A stretch of DNA of 64,000 bases from Pseudomonas viridiflava (GCF_003702045.1 NZ_RBTP01000011.1:1-64000), one strand, 5' to 3'. Positions 44,354-54,577 are shown, numbered from the stretch's first letter. Notes: generated by a model from the letters alone, not told the origin. Translations and numbers: made by a program.

Positions 44354-44749
44354 CTAGGCCCTGGCTTCCAGGTTCAGGCACACCGAGTTGATGCAGTAGC
44401 GCAAACCCGTCGGGGGCGGACCGTCCGGAAACACATGCCCCAGGTGCGCGTCACACTTGGAGCAGACCACTTCGGTGCGAATCATGCCGTGGCTGATATC
44501 ACGCACCTCCACCACTGCACTGCCTTCGATGGGCGCGTAGAAGCTGGGCCAGCCACAGCCTGAATCGAACTTGGTTTCAGAATCGAACAACGGCTCATTG
44601 CAGCACACGCAATGGTAGACGCCAGGGGTCTTGGTATCGTTGTACTTGCCCGTGAAGGGCCGCTCGGTCGCTTTCAGACGGCAGACTTCGTATTGGGTGG
44701 GGTCAAGCATCTCGCGCCACTCTTCGAGCGTTTTCTGCAACTTGTCCAC
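44354..44749 (-). CDS. msrB: Peptide-methionine (R)-S-oxide reductase
   Basis: A 131-residue Msr[21 protein letters not shown] and [20 protein letters not shown] supply the four zinc-binding cysteines, and [15 protein letters not shown] contains the catalytic Cys. It repairs protein Met-(R)-O with thioredoxin. GTG 44749 with GGAGG is the start; the longer ORF overlaps the divergent aminotransferase. The gene lies 127 bp upstream of gpx on the same strand. Confidence 0.95.
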   Translation of the reverse strand: MDKLQKTLEEWREMLDPTQYEVCRLKATERPFTGKYNDTKTPGVYHCVCCNEPLFDSETKFDSGCGWPSFYAPIEGSAVVEVRDISHGMIRTEVVCSKCDAHLGHVFPDGPPPTGLRYCINSVCLNLEARA

Positions 44750-44940
44750 AGGTACACCTCCAATGCTGAAAAAGCCTGATCTGTGTCTTTTCCGCAGATC
44801 AGGTGGCACGTATGATTGCGCCAGGTCGGACGTCAGTCTGGCACCCGCGTTTGTCGCGCACAAATCCATTTCATCGTGTTTCGTGCAGCGACCTTCAATT
44901 GCAAGTCAGCAACAGCTCGTCCATTTTCGGGATCATCACC

Positions 44941-46152
44941 ATGCAGTTCAGCAAATCGAACAAGCTCGCTAACGTCTGCTACGACATTCGCGGGCCGGTG
45001 CTCAAGCACGCCAAACGCCTGGAAGAGGAAGGCCATCGCATCCTCAAGCTGAACATCGGCAACCCGGCACCGTTTGGTTTCGAGGCGCCCGACGAAATCC
45101 TGCAGGACGTGATCCGCAACCTGCCGACGGCTCAGGGTTACAGCGACTCCAAAGGCCTGTTCAGCGCCCGCAAGGCCGTGATGCAGTATTACCAGCAGAA
45201 GCAGGTCGAAGGTGTCGGCATCGAAGACATTTATCTGGGCAACGGCGTGTCCGAGCTGATCGTGATGTCGATGCAGGCGCTGCTCAACAATGGCGATGAA
45301 GTGCTGGTCCCGGCACCCGACTATCCGTTGTGGACCGCTGCAGTGGCGTTGTCCGGCGGCAATCCGGTGCATTACCTGTGCGACGAACAGGCCAACTGGT
45401 GGCCGGACCTGGCCGACATCAAGGCCAAGATCACGCCCAATACCAAAGCGATGGTGATCATCAACCCGAACAACCCGACGGGCGCCGTCTACTCCAAGGA
45501 AGTGTTGCTGGGCATGCTGGAAATCGCTCGCCAGCACAACCTCGTGGTGTTCTCCGACGAAATCTACGACAAGATTCTCTACGACGATGCCGTGCATGTC
45601 TGCACGGCATCGCTGGCACCCGACCTGCTGTGCCTGACCTTCAACGGCCTGTCCAAGTCATACCGGGTCGCCGGTTTCCGCTCAGGCTGGATCGCCATTT
45701 CCGGTCCGAAACACAACGCGCAGAGCTATATCGAAGGCATCGACATCCTGGCCAACATGCGCCTGTGTGCCAACGTGCCGAGCCAGCATGCCATTCAGAC
45801 TGCATTGGGCGGTTATCAGAGCATCAACGACCTGATCCTGCCACCGGGCCGGCTGCTTGAGCAGCGCAACCGCACCTGGGAATTGCTCAACGACATTCCC
45901 GGTGTGAGCTGCGTCAAGCCAATGGGTGCGCTGTATGCCTTCCCGCGGATCGACCCGAAAATCTGCCCGATCCACAACGATGAGAAATTCGTGCTGGACC
46001 TGCTGCTGTCGGAAAAACTGCTGGTTGTGCAAGGCACTGCATTCAACTGGCCTTGGCCCGATCACTTCCGCGTCGTGACCCTGCCACGCGTTGACGAACT
46101 GGAGCAGGCCATTGGCCGCATCGGCAACTTTTTGAAGGGTTATCGCCAGTAG
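44941..46152 (+). CDS. alaA: Alanine-forming class I aminotransferase
   Basis: A 403-residue PLP aminotransferase. LNIGNPAPFGFEAPDEILQD, QGYSDSKGLFSARKAVMQYY and FNGLSKSYRVAGFRSGWIAI (PLP lysine in SKSYR) match the AlaA/YfbQ group, which makes alanine from pyruvate and glutamate. ATG 44941 gives MQFSKSNKLANVCYDIRGPV, the family start. An ORF back to 44803 overlaps the divergent msrB promoter. A terminator follows 30 bp after the stop. Confidence 0.92.
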   Translation: MQFSKSNKLANVCYDIRGPVLKHAKRLEEEGHRILKLNIGNPAPFGFEAPDEILQDVIRNLPTAQGYSDSKGLFSARKAVMQYYQQKQVEGVGIEDIYLGNGVSELIVMSMQALLNNGDEVLVPAPDYPLWTAAVALSGGNPVHYLCDEQANWWPDLADIKAKITPNTKAMVIINPNNPTGAVYSKEVLLGMLEIARQHNLVVFSDEIYDKILYDDAVHVCTASLAPDLLCLTFNGLSKSYRVAGFRSGWIAISGPKHNAQSYIEGIDILANMRLCANVPSQHAIQTALGGYQSINDLILPPGRLLEQRNRTWELLNDIPGVSCVKPMGALYAFPRIDPKICPIHNDEKFVLDLLLSEKLLVVQGTAFNWPWPDHFRVVTLPRVDELEQAIGRIGNFLKGYRQ

Positions 46153-46182
46153 GCCACTACCGGATGTGATGCCCTCGCAATG

Positions 46183-46211
46183 TGCCCCGGCCTGTTCGGG
46201 GCATTTTATTT
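46183..46211 (+). terminator. Rho-independent terminator after alaA
   Basis: TGCCCCG (46183-46189) pairs with CGGGGCA (46197-46203), then TTTTATTT. Confidence 0.85.
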
Positions 46212-46346
46212 ATGCCTTGGGCCGACCCGGTCGTTTTTGCGGCATTCATCTGCTGCAGCGTCGGGGGCTGTGGCTCAGGCGCCGTTCAGCTTGACGGGAT
46301 TACCATCGGATCAGACAAGAGGACACAGTTTGAAATAGTCCCTCTG

Positions 46347-46375
46347 TTGAATAGCAACCGGCATCACCTTATATA
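46347..46375 (+). promoter_or_regulatory. Possible heat-shock (sigma-32) promoter of htpX
   Basis: TTGAAT (-35-like) at 46347 and CCTTATATA at 46367 resemble the sigma-32 pattern CTTGAAA-N-CCCCATnTA, although the -35 lacks the leading C and the -10 is only partly matched. It would start about 40 bases before the htpX ATG. HtpX is a heat-shock protein in many bacteria. Confidence 0.35.
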
Positions 46376-46420
46376 CCCGGCATCCGGTTACATATTTACT
46401 CTGAGGAGAACGTTTCGACC

Positions 46421-47308
46421 ATGATGCGCATTTTGCTGTTTTTGGCCACTAACCTTGCGGTCGTGCTGATAGCCAGCATCACCTTGAGCCTTTTTGGCTT
46501 CAATGGGTTCATGGCGGCCAACGGGGTTGATCTGAACCTCAATCAGCTGCTGGTCTTCTGCGCTGTGTTCGGTTTCGCGGGCTCGCTGTTCTCGCTGTTC
46601 ATTTCCAAATGGATGGCGAAAATGAGCACCGGCACTCAGATCATCACCCAGCCGCGCACCCGCCACGAACAATGGCTGTTGCAGACCGTGGAACAACTGT
46701 CCCGTGATGCAGGCATCAAGATGCCGGAGGTCGGTATTTTTCCGGCTTACGAGGCCAACGCCTTCGCAACGGGCTGGAACAAGAATGACGCGCTGGTCGC
46801 GGTCAGCCAGGGCTTGCTGGAGCGGTTTTCACCGGACGAGGTCAAGGCCGTTCTGGCTCACGAGATCGGTCACGTGTCCAACGGCGATATGGTGACGCTG
46901 GCGCTGGTGCAGGGCGTGGTGAACACCTTCGTGATGTTCTTCGCCCGCATCATCGGCAACTTCGTCGACAAGGTGATTTTCAAGACCGAAAACGGTCAGG
47001 GCATCGCCTACTACATCACCACGATCTTTGCCGAACTGGTTTTGGGCTTTTTGGCCAGCGCCATCGTGATGTGGTTCTCGCGCAAACGTGAATTCCGCGC
47101 TGACGAGGCCGGTGCGCGCCTGGCGGGCACCCAGTCGATGATCAGTGCCTTGCAGCGCTTGCGCTCCGAACAGGGCGTACCGGTAAACATGCCGGACAGC
47201 CTGACAGCGTTCGGCATCAACGCCAGCCTGAAGCACGGCATCGCCGGCCTGTTCATGAGCCACCCTCCACTGGAAGTCCGCATCGAGGCCCTGCGCCGCC
47301 GCGGTTGA
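46421..47308 (+). CDS. htpX: Membrane zinc metalloprotease HtpX
   Basis: A 295-residue inner-membrane protease of stress quality control. Two N-terminal helices ([39 protein letters not shown]) precede the catalytic [19 protein letters not shown] with the HExxH zinc site (Glu and both His present). The third zinc ligand is in [15 protein letters not shown]. The active domain faces the cytoplasm. ATG 46421 with AGGAGA upstream is the family start. Confidence 0.95.
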   Translation: MMRILLFLATNLAVVLIASITLSLFGFNGFMAANGVDLNLNQLLVFCAVFGFAGSLFSLFISKWMAKMSTGTQIITQPRTRHEQWLLQTVEQLSRDAGIKMPEVGIFPAYEANAFATGWNKNDALVAVSQGLLERFSPDEVKAVLAHEIGHVSNGDMVTLALVQGVVNTFVMFFARIIGNFVDKVIFKTENGQGIAYYITTIFAELVLGFLASAIVMWFSRKREFRADEAGARLAGTQSMISALQRLRSEQGVPVNMPDSLTAFGINASLKHGIAGLFMSHPPLEVRIEALRRRG

Positions 47309-47324
47309 TTGATCCGAAGCAACG

Positions 47325-47356
47325 AAATAAGGGCGACGTGAGTCGCCCTTATTTTT
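47325..47356. terminator. Bidirectional terminator between htpX and tpm
   Basis: GGGCGAC (47331-47337) pairs with GTCGCCC (47342-47348), flanked by AAATAA on the left and TTATTTTT on the right. Confidence 0.85.
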
Positions 47357-47378
47357 CTGTTTGATCCCCCTGCCTGCT

Positions 47379-48038
47379 TTAATACCTACGCTCCAGCCAG
47401 TAAACACATTCATCCAGACGCCCTACCCCGGCCTTGAGCGCTTTGGGGCTGCTGTGGAGCGCGTCGTGCGTCTCAACCTTCGCTATGCGCCAGTGCGCCT
47501 CTACAAACGCTTGCAGCCACTGGTGAGGGACGGAGAACGGTGGGCCGTTGAGCTCGGTCTGGTCGTAATCCAGGGTAATCAGCAAACCGACACACGTCGA
47601 CGGCAGCAAACGTTCAAGCTGTAGGACATAGCGCTCACGGATGTCAGAAGGCAGCGCGATCATGGCGGCACGATCATAAAACGCCACACACTGACCAATA
47701 TCCTGTGCCGTCAGCGCAAAGAAATCGCCACACCAGATGTCGATGCCTACTGCCGAGTACAGGGTGAAGCCTCCACGCTGTGTCACCCGCGGCTCAAGCT
47801 GGTGCTCGGCAAAATACACCTCGACTGCCGTCCGCGACAGCTCAACGCCCACCACGTGAAACCCCTGCCCGACGAGCCAGCTCATGTCGTGACTCTTACC
47901 ACACAGCGGCACCAGCACGCGGGCGCCCTTCTGCAGTTCGAGTTCGGGCCAGAACCTACGCAGATCCTGATTGACTTCAGCCTGATGAAAACCGATCTGA
48001 CCCGATGCCCAACGTTGCTGCCAAAAGTCCGCTTCCAT
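47379..48038 (-). CDS. tpm: Thiopurine S-methyltransferase family protein
   Basis: A 219-residue SAM-dependent methyltransferase. MEADFWQQRWASGQIGFHQ is the family start, RVLVPLCGKSHDMSWLVGQG the SAM motif I, and WCGDFFALTAQDIGQCVAFY follows. P. syringae Tpm methylates tellurite and selenite species as well as thiopurines. ATG 48038 has AGGAGGG upstream; the eight extra residues in the longer frame are excluded. Confidence 0.93.
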   Translation of the reverse strand: MEADFWQQRWASGQIGFHQAEVNQDLRRFWPELELQKGARVLVPLCGKSHDMSWLVGQGFHVVGVELSRTAVEVYFAEHQLEPRVTQRGGFTLYSAVGIDIWCGDFFALTAQDIGQCVAFYDRAAMIALPSDIRERYVLQLERLLPSTCVGLLITLDYDQTELNGPPFSVPHQWLQAFVEAHWRIAKVETHDALHSSPKALKAGVGRLDECVYWLERRY

Positions 48039-48141
48039 GCACCCTCCTGAAAAACTGATCAAAAAGCCTCAGAACTTATATTAGATTTTGATGATGACGA
48101 TGGACCAAGATGAGGCCATCACTGTCTTATCTGGTGCTCCA

Positions 48142-48909
48142 ATGTTCCCAAGCCTGTTTATTTCCCACGGATCGCCGATGCTGGCGCTGCAGCCCGGCGA
48201 GAGCGGCCCAGTGTTGAAACGCCTCGCAGCGGAGCTCCCCAGACCCCGCGCCATACTCATTGTATCGGCACACTGGGAAAGCCACGAACTGATCGTTAAC
48301 GCCAATCCCCTACCAGAAACCTGGCACGACTTCGGCGGCTTTCCCGCTGAACTATTTGCCGTGCAATACCCCGCGCCCGGCTTGCCCGAGTTAAGCCGGG
48401 AAGTGGCAGACCTGCTGGCGGCCGACGGCTTGCCCGTGCGCATCGACAGCAGACGCCCTTTCGATCACGGCGTCTGGGTACCGCTTTCACTGATGTACCC
48501 GCAGGCCGATATTCCGGTCGTGCAGATTTCCTTGCCCAGCAGACAAGGCCCCTCCATGCAAACCCGCGTCGGCAAGGCGCTTGCGGGCTTGCGTGAGAAG
48601 CACGTACTGATCATCGGCTCCGGCAGCATCACCCACAATCTGGGCGAATTGAGCTGGAACGATGATTCGACGCAGGTCGAGGCTTGGGCGCAAGCGTTCA
48701 GAGACTGGATGATCAAGAAAATGGCAGACGACGACGAAGCCGCCCTGCACCAGTACCGCACGCTGGCACCCCACGCGGTAAGGGCTCACCCCAGTGACGA
48801 ACACCTGCTGCCGCTGTACTTCGCCATAGGTGCAGGCGGTGAGTTCAGCGTGACGCACCAAGGCTTCACGATGGGCGCGCTGGGCATGGACATCTATCGC
48901 TTCGGTTGA
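48142..48909 (+). CDS. LigB-type extradiol dioxygenase (4,5-DOPA dioxygenase-like)
   Basis: A 255-residue class III extradiol dioxygenase of the YgiD/DODA type. FISHGSPMLALQPGESGPVL contains the first metal His, ILIVSAHWESHELIVN the second. FDHGVWVPLSLMYPQADIP holds the third. GSGSITHNLGELSW is also conserved. Start ATG 48142 (MFPSLFISHGSP) matches family N-termini. In-frame ATGs at 48088-48097 would add up to 18 residues. The substrate is unknown. Confidence 0.85.
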   Translation: MFPSLFISHGSPMLALQPGESGPVLKRLAAELPRPRAILIVSAHWESHELIVNANPLPETWHDFGGFPAELFAVQYPAPGLPELSREVADLLAADGLPVRIDSRRPFDHGVWVPLSLMYPQADIPVVQISLPSRQGPSMQTRVGKALAGLREKHVLIIGSGSITHNLGELSWNDDSTQVEAWAQAFRDWMIKKMADDDEAALHQYRTLAPHAVRAHPSDEHLLPLYFAIGAGGEFSVTHQGFTMGALGMDIYRFG

Positions 48910-48928
48910 AGTCTGAAAAATCCGAGGT

Positions 48929-48963
48929 AAAAAAAATCCCCGAACCAGTCGGGGATTTTTTAT
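48929..48963. terminator. Bidirectional terminator between the dioxygenase and deaD
   Basis: AATCCCCG pairs with CGGGGATT around a 7-base loop near 48936-48958, with A7 on the left and T6 on the right. Confidence 0.87.
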
Positions 48964-48986
48964 TGGACGATCAGCTCAAGAGCGGA

Positions 48987-50651
48987 TCAATCCTCGCGAT
49001 AGCGACGCAGCTTCAACTGCTTGCCGGCAACGCGGGTGTCCTTGAGCTTGGTCAGCAGGCGCTCGAGGCCATCTTCCGGCAGTTCGACCAGGCTGAAGCT
49101 ATCACGGACCTGGATACGGCCGATCGCTTCGCGGGCCAGGCCGCCTTCGTTGAGGATTGCACCCAGCAGGTTCTTGGCAGCGATACCATCACGCGCACCC
49201 AGCGCGGTACGGCAACGAGCACGGCCTTCGGCCAATGGAACCGGCGCACGACGCTCGCGCTCTGGACGGTCACCGCTGCGCTCCGGACGATCGCCACGCG
49301 GGGCGTTGTTCGGAACCAGTGGACGCTCACGCTCGATGGCGGCAAGCGTCAGCGCCTGACCATTGGTGGCCTTGCGCAGAAGAGCGGCAGCCAGTGCACG
49401 CGGGGTGCAACCGATGTCGGCAGTCAGACGGTCCAGCAGATCGCCGTGGGTCGACTCGGCGTCGGCAACCAGTGGCGACAGGCTGTTGGTCAGTTTCTTG
49501 ATACGGGCATCCAGCACAGCCTGGGCGTCCGGCAGGCGGACTTCCGCAACCTTCTGGCCAGTGACGCGCTCGATCACCTGCAGCATGCGACGCTCACGCG
49601 GCGTGACCAGCAGCAAGGCACGGCCTTCGCGACCGGCACGGCCAGTACGGCCGATACGGTGAACGTAGGACTCTGGATCGTAAGGCATGTCCACGTTGAA
49701 CACGTGAGTGATACGCGGAACGTCAAGACCACGAGCAGCCACGTCGGTCGCCACAACGATGTCCAGACGGCCATCCTTGAGGGAGTCGATGACGCGCTCG
49801 CGCTGGTTCTGAGCGATGTCGCCGTTCAGAGCAGCAGCCTTGTAGCCTTTGGCTTCCAGCGCGCTTGCCAGGTCCAGGGTCGCCTGCTTGGTACGGACGA
49901 ACATGATCAGGGCGTCGAAGTCTTCGACTTCCAGCAGGCTCAGAACAGCCGAGGTCTTCTGATCAGCGTGAACCAGCAGGTGAGCCTGCTCGATCGCGGT
50001 AACGGTCTGGGTCTTGGTCTGGATCTTGACGTGCTTCGGATCGCGCAGGTGGCGTTCGGCGATGGCACGGATCGACTGTGGCAGCGTGGCCGAGAACAGA
50101 ACGGTCTGGCGAGTCTCAGGCATGGCCTTGAAGATCACTTCCAGGTCGTCCATGAAGCCCAGCTTCAGCATTTCGTCCGCTTCGTCGAGAACCAGGTGGT
50201 TCACGGTCGCCAGGACTTTTTCGTCACGGCGAAGGTGATCGCACAGACGGCCTGGAGTAGCGACGACGATTTGAGCGCCGTTGCGGATGGCCTTCAACTG
50301 AGGGCCCATCGGCGCGCCGCCGTAGACCGCTACAACGGTCACGCCCGGCATTTGTTTTGCGTAGGTCTCGAACGCGGTGGCCACTTGAAGTGCCAGCTCG
50401 CGGGTCGGGGCCAGGATCAGTGCTTGCGGCTCGCGCTTGCTCGGGTCGATGCGATGCAGGATAGGCAGTGCGAACGCGGCGGTTTTACCCGTACCGGTTT
50501 GCGCCTGACCAATCATGTCGTGACCGGCGAGAATAATCGGGATCGACTGCTGCTGAATGGCAGAAGGCTCTTCGTAGCCAGTGGCAACGACAGCTGCAAC
50601 GATATTGGGATGAAGTTCGAGAGCGGCGAAGCCGCCGATTTCCTGGGTCAT
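48987..50651 (-). CDS. deaD: Cold-shock DEAD-box RNA helicase DeaD/CsdA
   Basis: A 554-residue ATP-dependent RNA helicase acting in ribosome assembly and mRNA decay. Motifs are in order: GQAQTGTGKTAAF (I), APTRELALQV (Ia), VATPGRLCDHL (Ib), VLDEADEML (II), FSATLP (III), VATDVAARGLDVPRITHV (V) and HRIGRTGRAG (VI). The C-terminal Arg-rich linker and RRM-like RNA-binding domain (SFSLVELPEDGLERLL) match CsdA. ATG 50651 follows AGAGG. The 440-bp leader is typical of cold-shock-regulated messages. Confidence 0.93.
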   Translation of the reverse strand: MTQEIGGFAALELHPNIVAAVVATGYEEPSAIQQQSIPIILAGHDMIGQAQTGTGKTAAFALPILHRIDPSKREPQALILAPTRELALQVATAFETYAKQMPGVTVVAVYGGAPMGPQLKAIRNGAQIVVATPGRLCDHLRRDEKVLATVNHLVLDEADEMLKLGFMDDLEVIFKAMPETRQTVLFSATLPQSIRAIAERHLRDPKHVKIQTKTQTVTAIEQAHLLVHADQKTSAVLSLLEVEDFDALIMFVRTKQATLDLASALEAKGYKAAALNGDIAQNQRERVIDSLKDGRLDIVVATDVAARGLDVPRITHVFNVDMPYDPESYVHRIGRTGRAGREGRALLLVTPRERRMLQVIERVTGQKVAEVRLPDAQAVLDARIKKLTNSLSPLVADAESTHGDLLDRLTADIGCTPRALAAALLRKATNGQALTLAAIERERPLVPNNAPRGDRPERSGDRPERERRAPVPLAEGRARCRTALGARDGIAAKNLLGAILNEGGLAREAIGRIQVRDSFSLVELPEDGLERLLTKLKDTRVAGKQLKLRRYRED

Positions 50652-51091
50652 GGGTCTGCCTCTAGTGCATCCGCAAAGACCCATGCTTCAAAGCTGCGCG
50701 TGCCGTGTACGACCTTGAGGTCACCCTGGCTGCTTTGTCGGCGGGGATTTGCGAAAACGTTTGATGAATGGATCGTCAATGATAGTTCGCAGTGCGAACG
50801 CGCGACCGAAGCGGGCTTCGGAGAACTGCTATATCACGACGAGGGCCTCGTTAAGGCCGGCGCGCACTATACCGGAATTGCGCACGAAAGTGAGTCTTTT
50901 TTTTGCGAAACGTTGCCGGCCAGGCAAGAAAAATCAGGCGTTTCAAACCCTGAGCTTCCTGCCCGGCACCTTACGGCCCCGCGATTGCGGGGACGGCAGC
51001 TTAAACGTTTCACCGATTCTTGCAAACGATCAGAGACTGGACTTTCGACGTGCGGCGAATTGTCCCACATTCAATTCGGGTTTTCTCTGAC
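50652..51091. other. Long upstream leader region of deaD
   Basis: 440 bp between the deaD start and the stop of the spermidine-synthase-like gene, both on the minus strand. A poly-T/A stretch (near 50893-50901) and GC hairpins (CCCCGCGATTGCGGGG near 50978-50993) stand out. A long leader is expected for cold-shock control. Short ORFs here look like chance. Confidence 0.5.
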
Positions 51092-51853
51092 TCAGGTTGC
51101 AGGCCGCACTGACTTGATCAACGAGTCAAGCGAGTAACCCAACCGGGACGTCAGCGCTTCGGCGCGCAAGGAGAGTGCTTCGATGTCCAGCGTCTGATCC
51201 AGATCCGCAGGCACGATGAGGATGACGTTGCCCTCTTTCACCGGCAGCTCCCAGTAGTGCCGATGATAAAGGCCGCGCAACAGAGCAGCGCCCAAAGGCT
51301 TGCCGTCGTCGGTCGCCCACTGGTTGATGATCAGCCAGCCACCGGCATTCAAACGTTGCTGGCAGCCGTGGAGGAAATTCCAGGCCAGGTGCCCGACGCC
51401 TGGGCCCACGTCGGTATAGAGGTCGACGAAAATCAGATCCGCAGGCTCGGTGCTGTCGAGCAAATCGAGCGCATCGCCGATGCGTATATAAAGACGCGGA
51501 TCGTCGTCGAGCCCCATGTACTCCATCGCCAGCCGCGGAACGTCCGGACGCAGTTCGATGACCTCCACATCCTCCAGCGGCAGAAACTTCATGCACGCCT
51601 GGGTCAGCGTTCCGGCACCCAATCCCAGAAACAAAGCGCTTTCAGGCGCCTCGTGGCACAACGCACCAATCAGCATGGCACGTGTGTAGTCGTACTCCAG
51701 CCAACTGGGATCGGCCGTGAAGGTGCAGCTCTGCTCGATGGCGTCGCCAAATTCGAGGAAGCGGTAGTCCTCCACTTCCAGCACGCGAATCATGCCGAAG
51801 TCGTCGTGGACTTCCGCCAGAATCCGTTCTACGCGCTCACGCTCATCCGTCAT
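51092..51853 (-). CDS. Spermidine synthase-like methyltransferase-fold protein
   Basis: A 253-residue SpeE-like protein. ALFLGLGAGTLTQACMKFLP is the nucleotide-binding glycine loop, EVIELRPDVPRLA ends beta-2 with acidic Glu. DLIFVDLYTDVGPGVGHLAW carries the catalytic-area Asp. It lacks parts of the aminopropyltransferase N-terminal domain, so true spermidine synthase activity is unlikely. ATG 51853 has GGGAACGG upstream; a longer frame to 52051 overlaps the divergent DAHP synthase. Confidence 0.82.
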   Translation of the reverse strand: MTDERERVERILAEVHDDFGMIRVLEVEDYRFLEFGDAIEQSCTFTADPSWLEYDYTRAMLIGALCHEAPESALFLGLGAGTLTQACMKFLPLEDVEVIELRPDVPRLAMEYMGLDDDPRLYIRIGDALDLLDSTEPADLIFVDLYTDVGPGVGHLAWNFLHGCQQRLNAGGWLIINQWATDDGKPLGAALLRGLYHRHYWELPVKEGNVILIVPADLDQTLDIEALSLRAEALTSRLGYSLDSLIKSVRPAT

Positions 51854-52014
51854 TACCGTTCCCGATTGGCCCGCAAAACGCGGATTGTCGACCATGCCAC
51901 GCGCTTTGTCACACTTGGGACGCTGCAACGGCACCCCAGTTATCCGCGCCACACTGGCAGCGGCACGTCGAACTGCTAACATGCTGATCCGATTGCGTAA
52001 CCCTAGAGCCAATA

Positions 52015-53361
52015 ATGAGCCAACCCTGGAGCCCCGATAGCTGGCGGGCACTGCCGATTCAGCAGCAACCTCACTACCCTGACGCCGAACATCTGGCGAA
52101 AGTCGAACAGACCCTGGCCGGCTACCCGCCGCTGGTGTTCGCCGGCGAGGCCCGAGAGTTGCGTCGCCAGTTTGCCGAAGTGACTCAGGGTCGCGCGTTC
52201 CTGCTACAGGGCGGCGACTGCGCTGAAAGCTTCATGGAGTTTTCGGCGGCCAAGATTCGCGACACATTCAAGGTGCTGCTGCAGATGGCGGTGGTGATGA
52301 CCTTCGCGGCTGGCTGCCCGGTGGTCAAGGTCGGGCGCATGGCGGGGCAATTTGCCAAGCCGCGTTCGTCCAATGATGAAACCATTGATGGCGTGACATT
52401 TCCGGCCTACCGCGGCGACATCGTCAACGGCATTGGCTTCGATGAAAAAAGCCGCGTTCCGGACCCTGATCGTCTAGTTCAGGCCTACAACCAGTCCACC
52501 GCGACCCTGAACCTGCTGCGGGCCTTTGCACAGGGCGGCTTCGCCGATCTGCATCAGGTACATCAGTGGAACCTGGATTTCATCGCCAATTCGGCACTGG
52601 GTGAAAAGTACAGCCAGCTCGCCGACCGCATCGACGAAACCCTGGCATTCATGCGCGCCTGCGGCATGGACACGTCGCCGCAATTGCGCGAAACCAGTTT
52701 CTTCACCGCCCACGAAGCCCTGCTGCTCAATTACGAAGAAGCATTCGTGCGGCGCGACAGCCTGACCAACGATTACTACGACTGCTCGGCACACATGCTG
52801 TGGATCGGCGACCGCACCCGGCAGCTGGACGGCGCGCATGTCGAGTTTCTGCGCGGCGTGAACAACCCGATCGGCGTCAAGATCGGCCCGAGCATGAACA
52901 CCGACGACCTGATTCGCCTGATCGACACCCTTAACCCGGGCAACGACCCGGGCCGTCTGAACCTCATCGCGCGCATGGGGGCGAACAAGGTGGGCGATCA
53001 TCTGCCCCAGTTGATTCGCGCCGTCGAGCGTGAAGGCCGCAAGGTGCTGTGGAGTTCGGACCCGATGCACGGCAACACGATCAAGGCCAGCAGCGGTTAC
53101 AAGACTCGCGATTTCGCGCAGATTCTGGGCGAGGTCAAACAGTTCTTCCAGGTGCATCAGGCCGAAGGCACCTACGCAGGCGGCATTCATATCGAAATGA
53201 CCGGGCAGAACGTCACCGAGTGCATCGGTGGGGCGCGTCCGATCACCGAGGATGGCTTGTCGGATCGCTATCACACCCATTGTGACCCGCGCATGAACGC
53301 CGATCAGTCGCTGGAGCTGGCGTTCCTGATTGCCGAAACCCTGAAGCAGGTACGCCGCTGA
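52015..53361 (+). CDS. Class II 3-deoxy-7-phosphoheptulonate (DAHP) synthase
   Basis: A 448-residue type II DAHP synthase, the first step of the shikimate pathway (phosphoenolpyruvate plus erythrose 4-phosphate). Signatures: [68 protein letters not shown] and [15 protein letters not shown]. Together they are typical of the plant-like/PhzC-type class. ATG 52015 ([17 protein letters not shown]) is the family start. Its upstream neighbour is divergent. No phenazine genes are nearby, so housekeeping aromatic synthesis is more likely. Confidence 0.95.
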   Translation: MSQPWSPDSWRALPIQQQPHYPDAEHLAKVEQTLAGYPPLVFAGEARELRRQFAEVTQGRAFLLQGGDCAESFMEFSAAKIRDTFKVLLQMAVVMTFAAGCPVVKVGRMAGQFAKPRSSNDETIDGVTFPAYRGDIVNGIGFDEKSRVPDPDRLVQAYNQSTATLNLLRAFAQGGFADLHQVHQWNLDFIANSALGEKYSQLADRIDETLAFMRACGMDTSPQLRETSFFTAHEALLLNYEEAFVRRDSLTNDYYDCSAHMLWIGDRTRQLDGAHVEFLRGVNNPIGVKIGPSMNTDDLIRLIDTLNPGNDPGRLNLIARMGANKVGDHLPQLIRAVEREGRKVLWSSDPMHGNTIKASSGYKTRDFAQILGEVKQFFQVHQAEGTYAGGIHIEMTGQNVTECIGGARPITEDGLSDRYHTHCDPRMNADQSLELAFLIAETLKQVRR

Positions 53362-53368
53362 TCCACCT

Positions 53369-54577
53369 TCAGCCCTGTAGCGCCATTGCCAGCCGCACTC
53401 CACTGTCGCGCTGGCAGTTAACCTGAATCTGCGCCAACCCCAGCCACTCGGCCAGATGGCGCAGATTGTCCGCCAAGGCTTGCACGCCCTCTTCGTCCAG
53501 ACCGTTCGGCTCTTCGTGTACGGCATGCACCGCCAGTCGATCGGCTGCGCGTTCGGAACGCAGGTCAATCCGGGCGGCGATGTGCTCGTTGTGCAGAAAC
53601 GGCAGCACGTAGTAGCCATACACGCGCTTGTGCTGAGGCGTGTAGATTTCCAGCCGGTAGCGAAATTCGAACAGCCGCTCGGTGCGCGCCCGCTCCCAGA
53701 CCAGCGAGTCGAACGGCGACAGCAGCGCGCTTGCGTTGACCTTGCGCGGCACCTTGCTGTCCGGCAGACAGAACGCTTTGTGGGTCCAGCCCTGGACCTG
53801 CGCCACTTCAAGCGTCCCGTCCTCGACCAGCTCCGCCAGCAGAGCGCGGCTGGGCTGTGGGTCCTGGCGGAAATAATCGCGCAAGTCCTTTTCGGTGCCG
53901 ACACCCAGCGCTCTGACGGCATGCAACAACAGCCCACGCTGGGCGTCGGCTTCGCTGATTTCCGGCTGATCGAGTATCGCCATCGGCAGCACGCGTTCGG
54001 GCAGGTCATATAGACGCTCGAAACCACGACGCCCTGCAACAGTGACCTTACCGGCTGCAAACAACCATTCCAACGCCTGCTTTTCCACGCTCCAGTCCCA
54101 CCAAGGGCCGGCTTTTTCCTGACGCGTGCTCAGACTGCCAGCGCCCAGTGCGCCGCGTTCGCGAACGGCCTGCAGCACGCGTGCAATGGCCTTCTGCTGT
54201 TCGCGACCAAATCGGGCCAGGCCTTGGTAAATGCACTCGCCCTGCGCCGCTCGGCGCATGCGCCAGCGCATCAGTGGGTACAGCTCAATGGGCAGCAGCG
54301 ACGCTTCGTGCCCCCAGTACTCGAACAGGCGCCGATGCCGCCCCTGGCTCCACGCGGCCTGATCCAGCAATGTCGGCGAATAATGGCCTAATCGCGAAAA
54401 CAGCGGCAGGTAGTGCGAACGCACCAGCGCATTGACCGAGTCGATTTGCAACACGCCGAGTCGTCTGATCATCTGTGTGACGTGGCTGGCCTTGATCGTC
54501 GCTGGCGGCTGACGCCCATTGAAACCCTGGGCGGCCAGCGCCAGACGACGTGCTTGCTTGAGGGATAATTCGGACAT
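53369..54577 (-). CDS. YcaQ-type interstrand-crosslink DNA glycosylase
   Basis: A 402-residue winged-helix HTH_42 protein. LGVLQIDSVNALVRSHYLPL carries the Q-hydrophobic-D catalytic triad region (QID). FEYWGHEASLLPIELYPL and SPFDSLVWERARTERLFEFR are the family signatures, with KRVYGYYVLPFLHNEHIAAR near the C-terminus. E. coli YcaQ unhooks interstrand crosslinks. It ends 8 bp from the DAHP synthase stop (convergent). Confidence 0.9.
   Translation of the reverse strand: MSELSLKQARRLALAAQGFNGRQPPATIKASHVTQMIRRLGVLQIDSVNALVRSHYLPLFSRLGHYSPTLLDQAAWSQGRHRRLFEYWGHEASLLPIELYPLMRWRMRRAAQGECIYQGLARFGREQQKAIARVLQAVRERGALGAGSLSTRQEKAGPWWDWSVEKQALEWLFAAGKVTVAGRRGFERLYDLPERVLPMAILDQPEISEADAQRGLLLHAVRALGVGTEKDLRDYFRQDPQPSRALLAELVEDGTLEVAQVQGWTHKAFCLPDSKVPRKVNASALLSPFDSLVWERARTERLFEFRYRLEIYTPQHKRVYGYYVLPFLHNEHIAARIDLRSERAADRLAVHAVHEEPNGLDEEGVQALADNLRHLAEWLGLAQIQVNCQRDSGVRLAMALQG

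Noticed and set aside
50978..50993. CCCCGCGATTGCGGGG hairpin as a terminator
   Set aside because: No T-run follows on either strand.
48906..51137. 743-codon open frame on the plus strand
   Set aside because: Antisense to deaD, with low-complexity Thr/Gln/Asp-rich translation typical of mirror frames.
52474..54060. 528-codon open frame on the minus strand
   Set aside because: Runs through both YcaQ and DAHP synthase in wrong frames.
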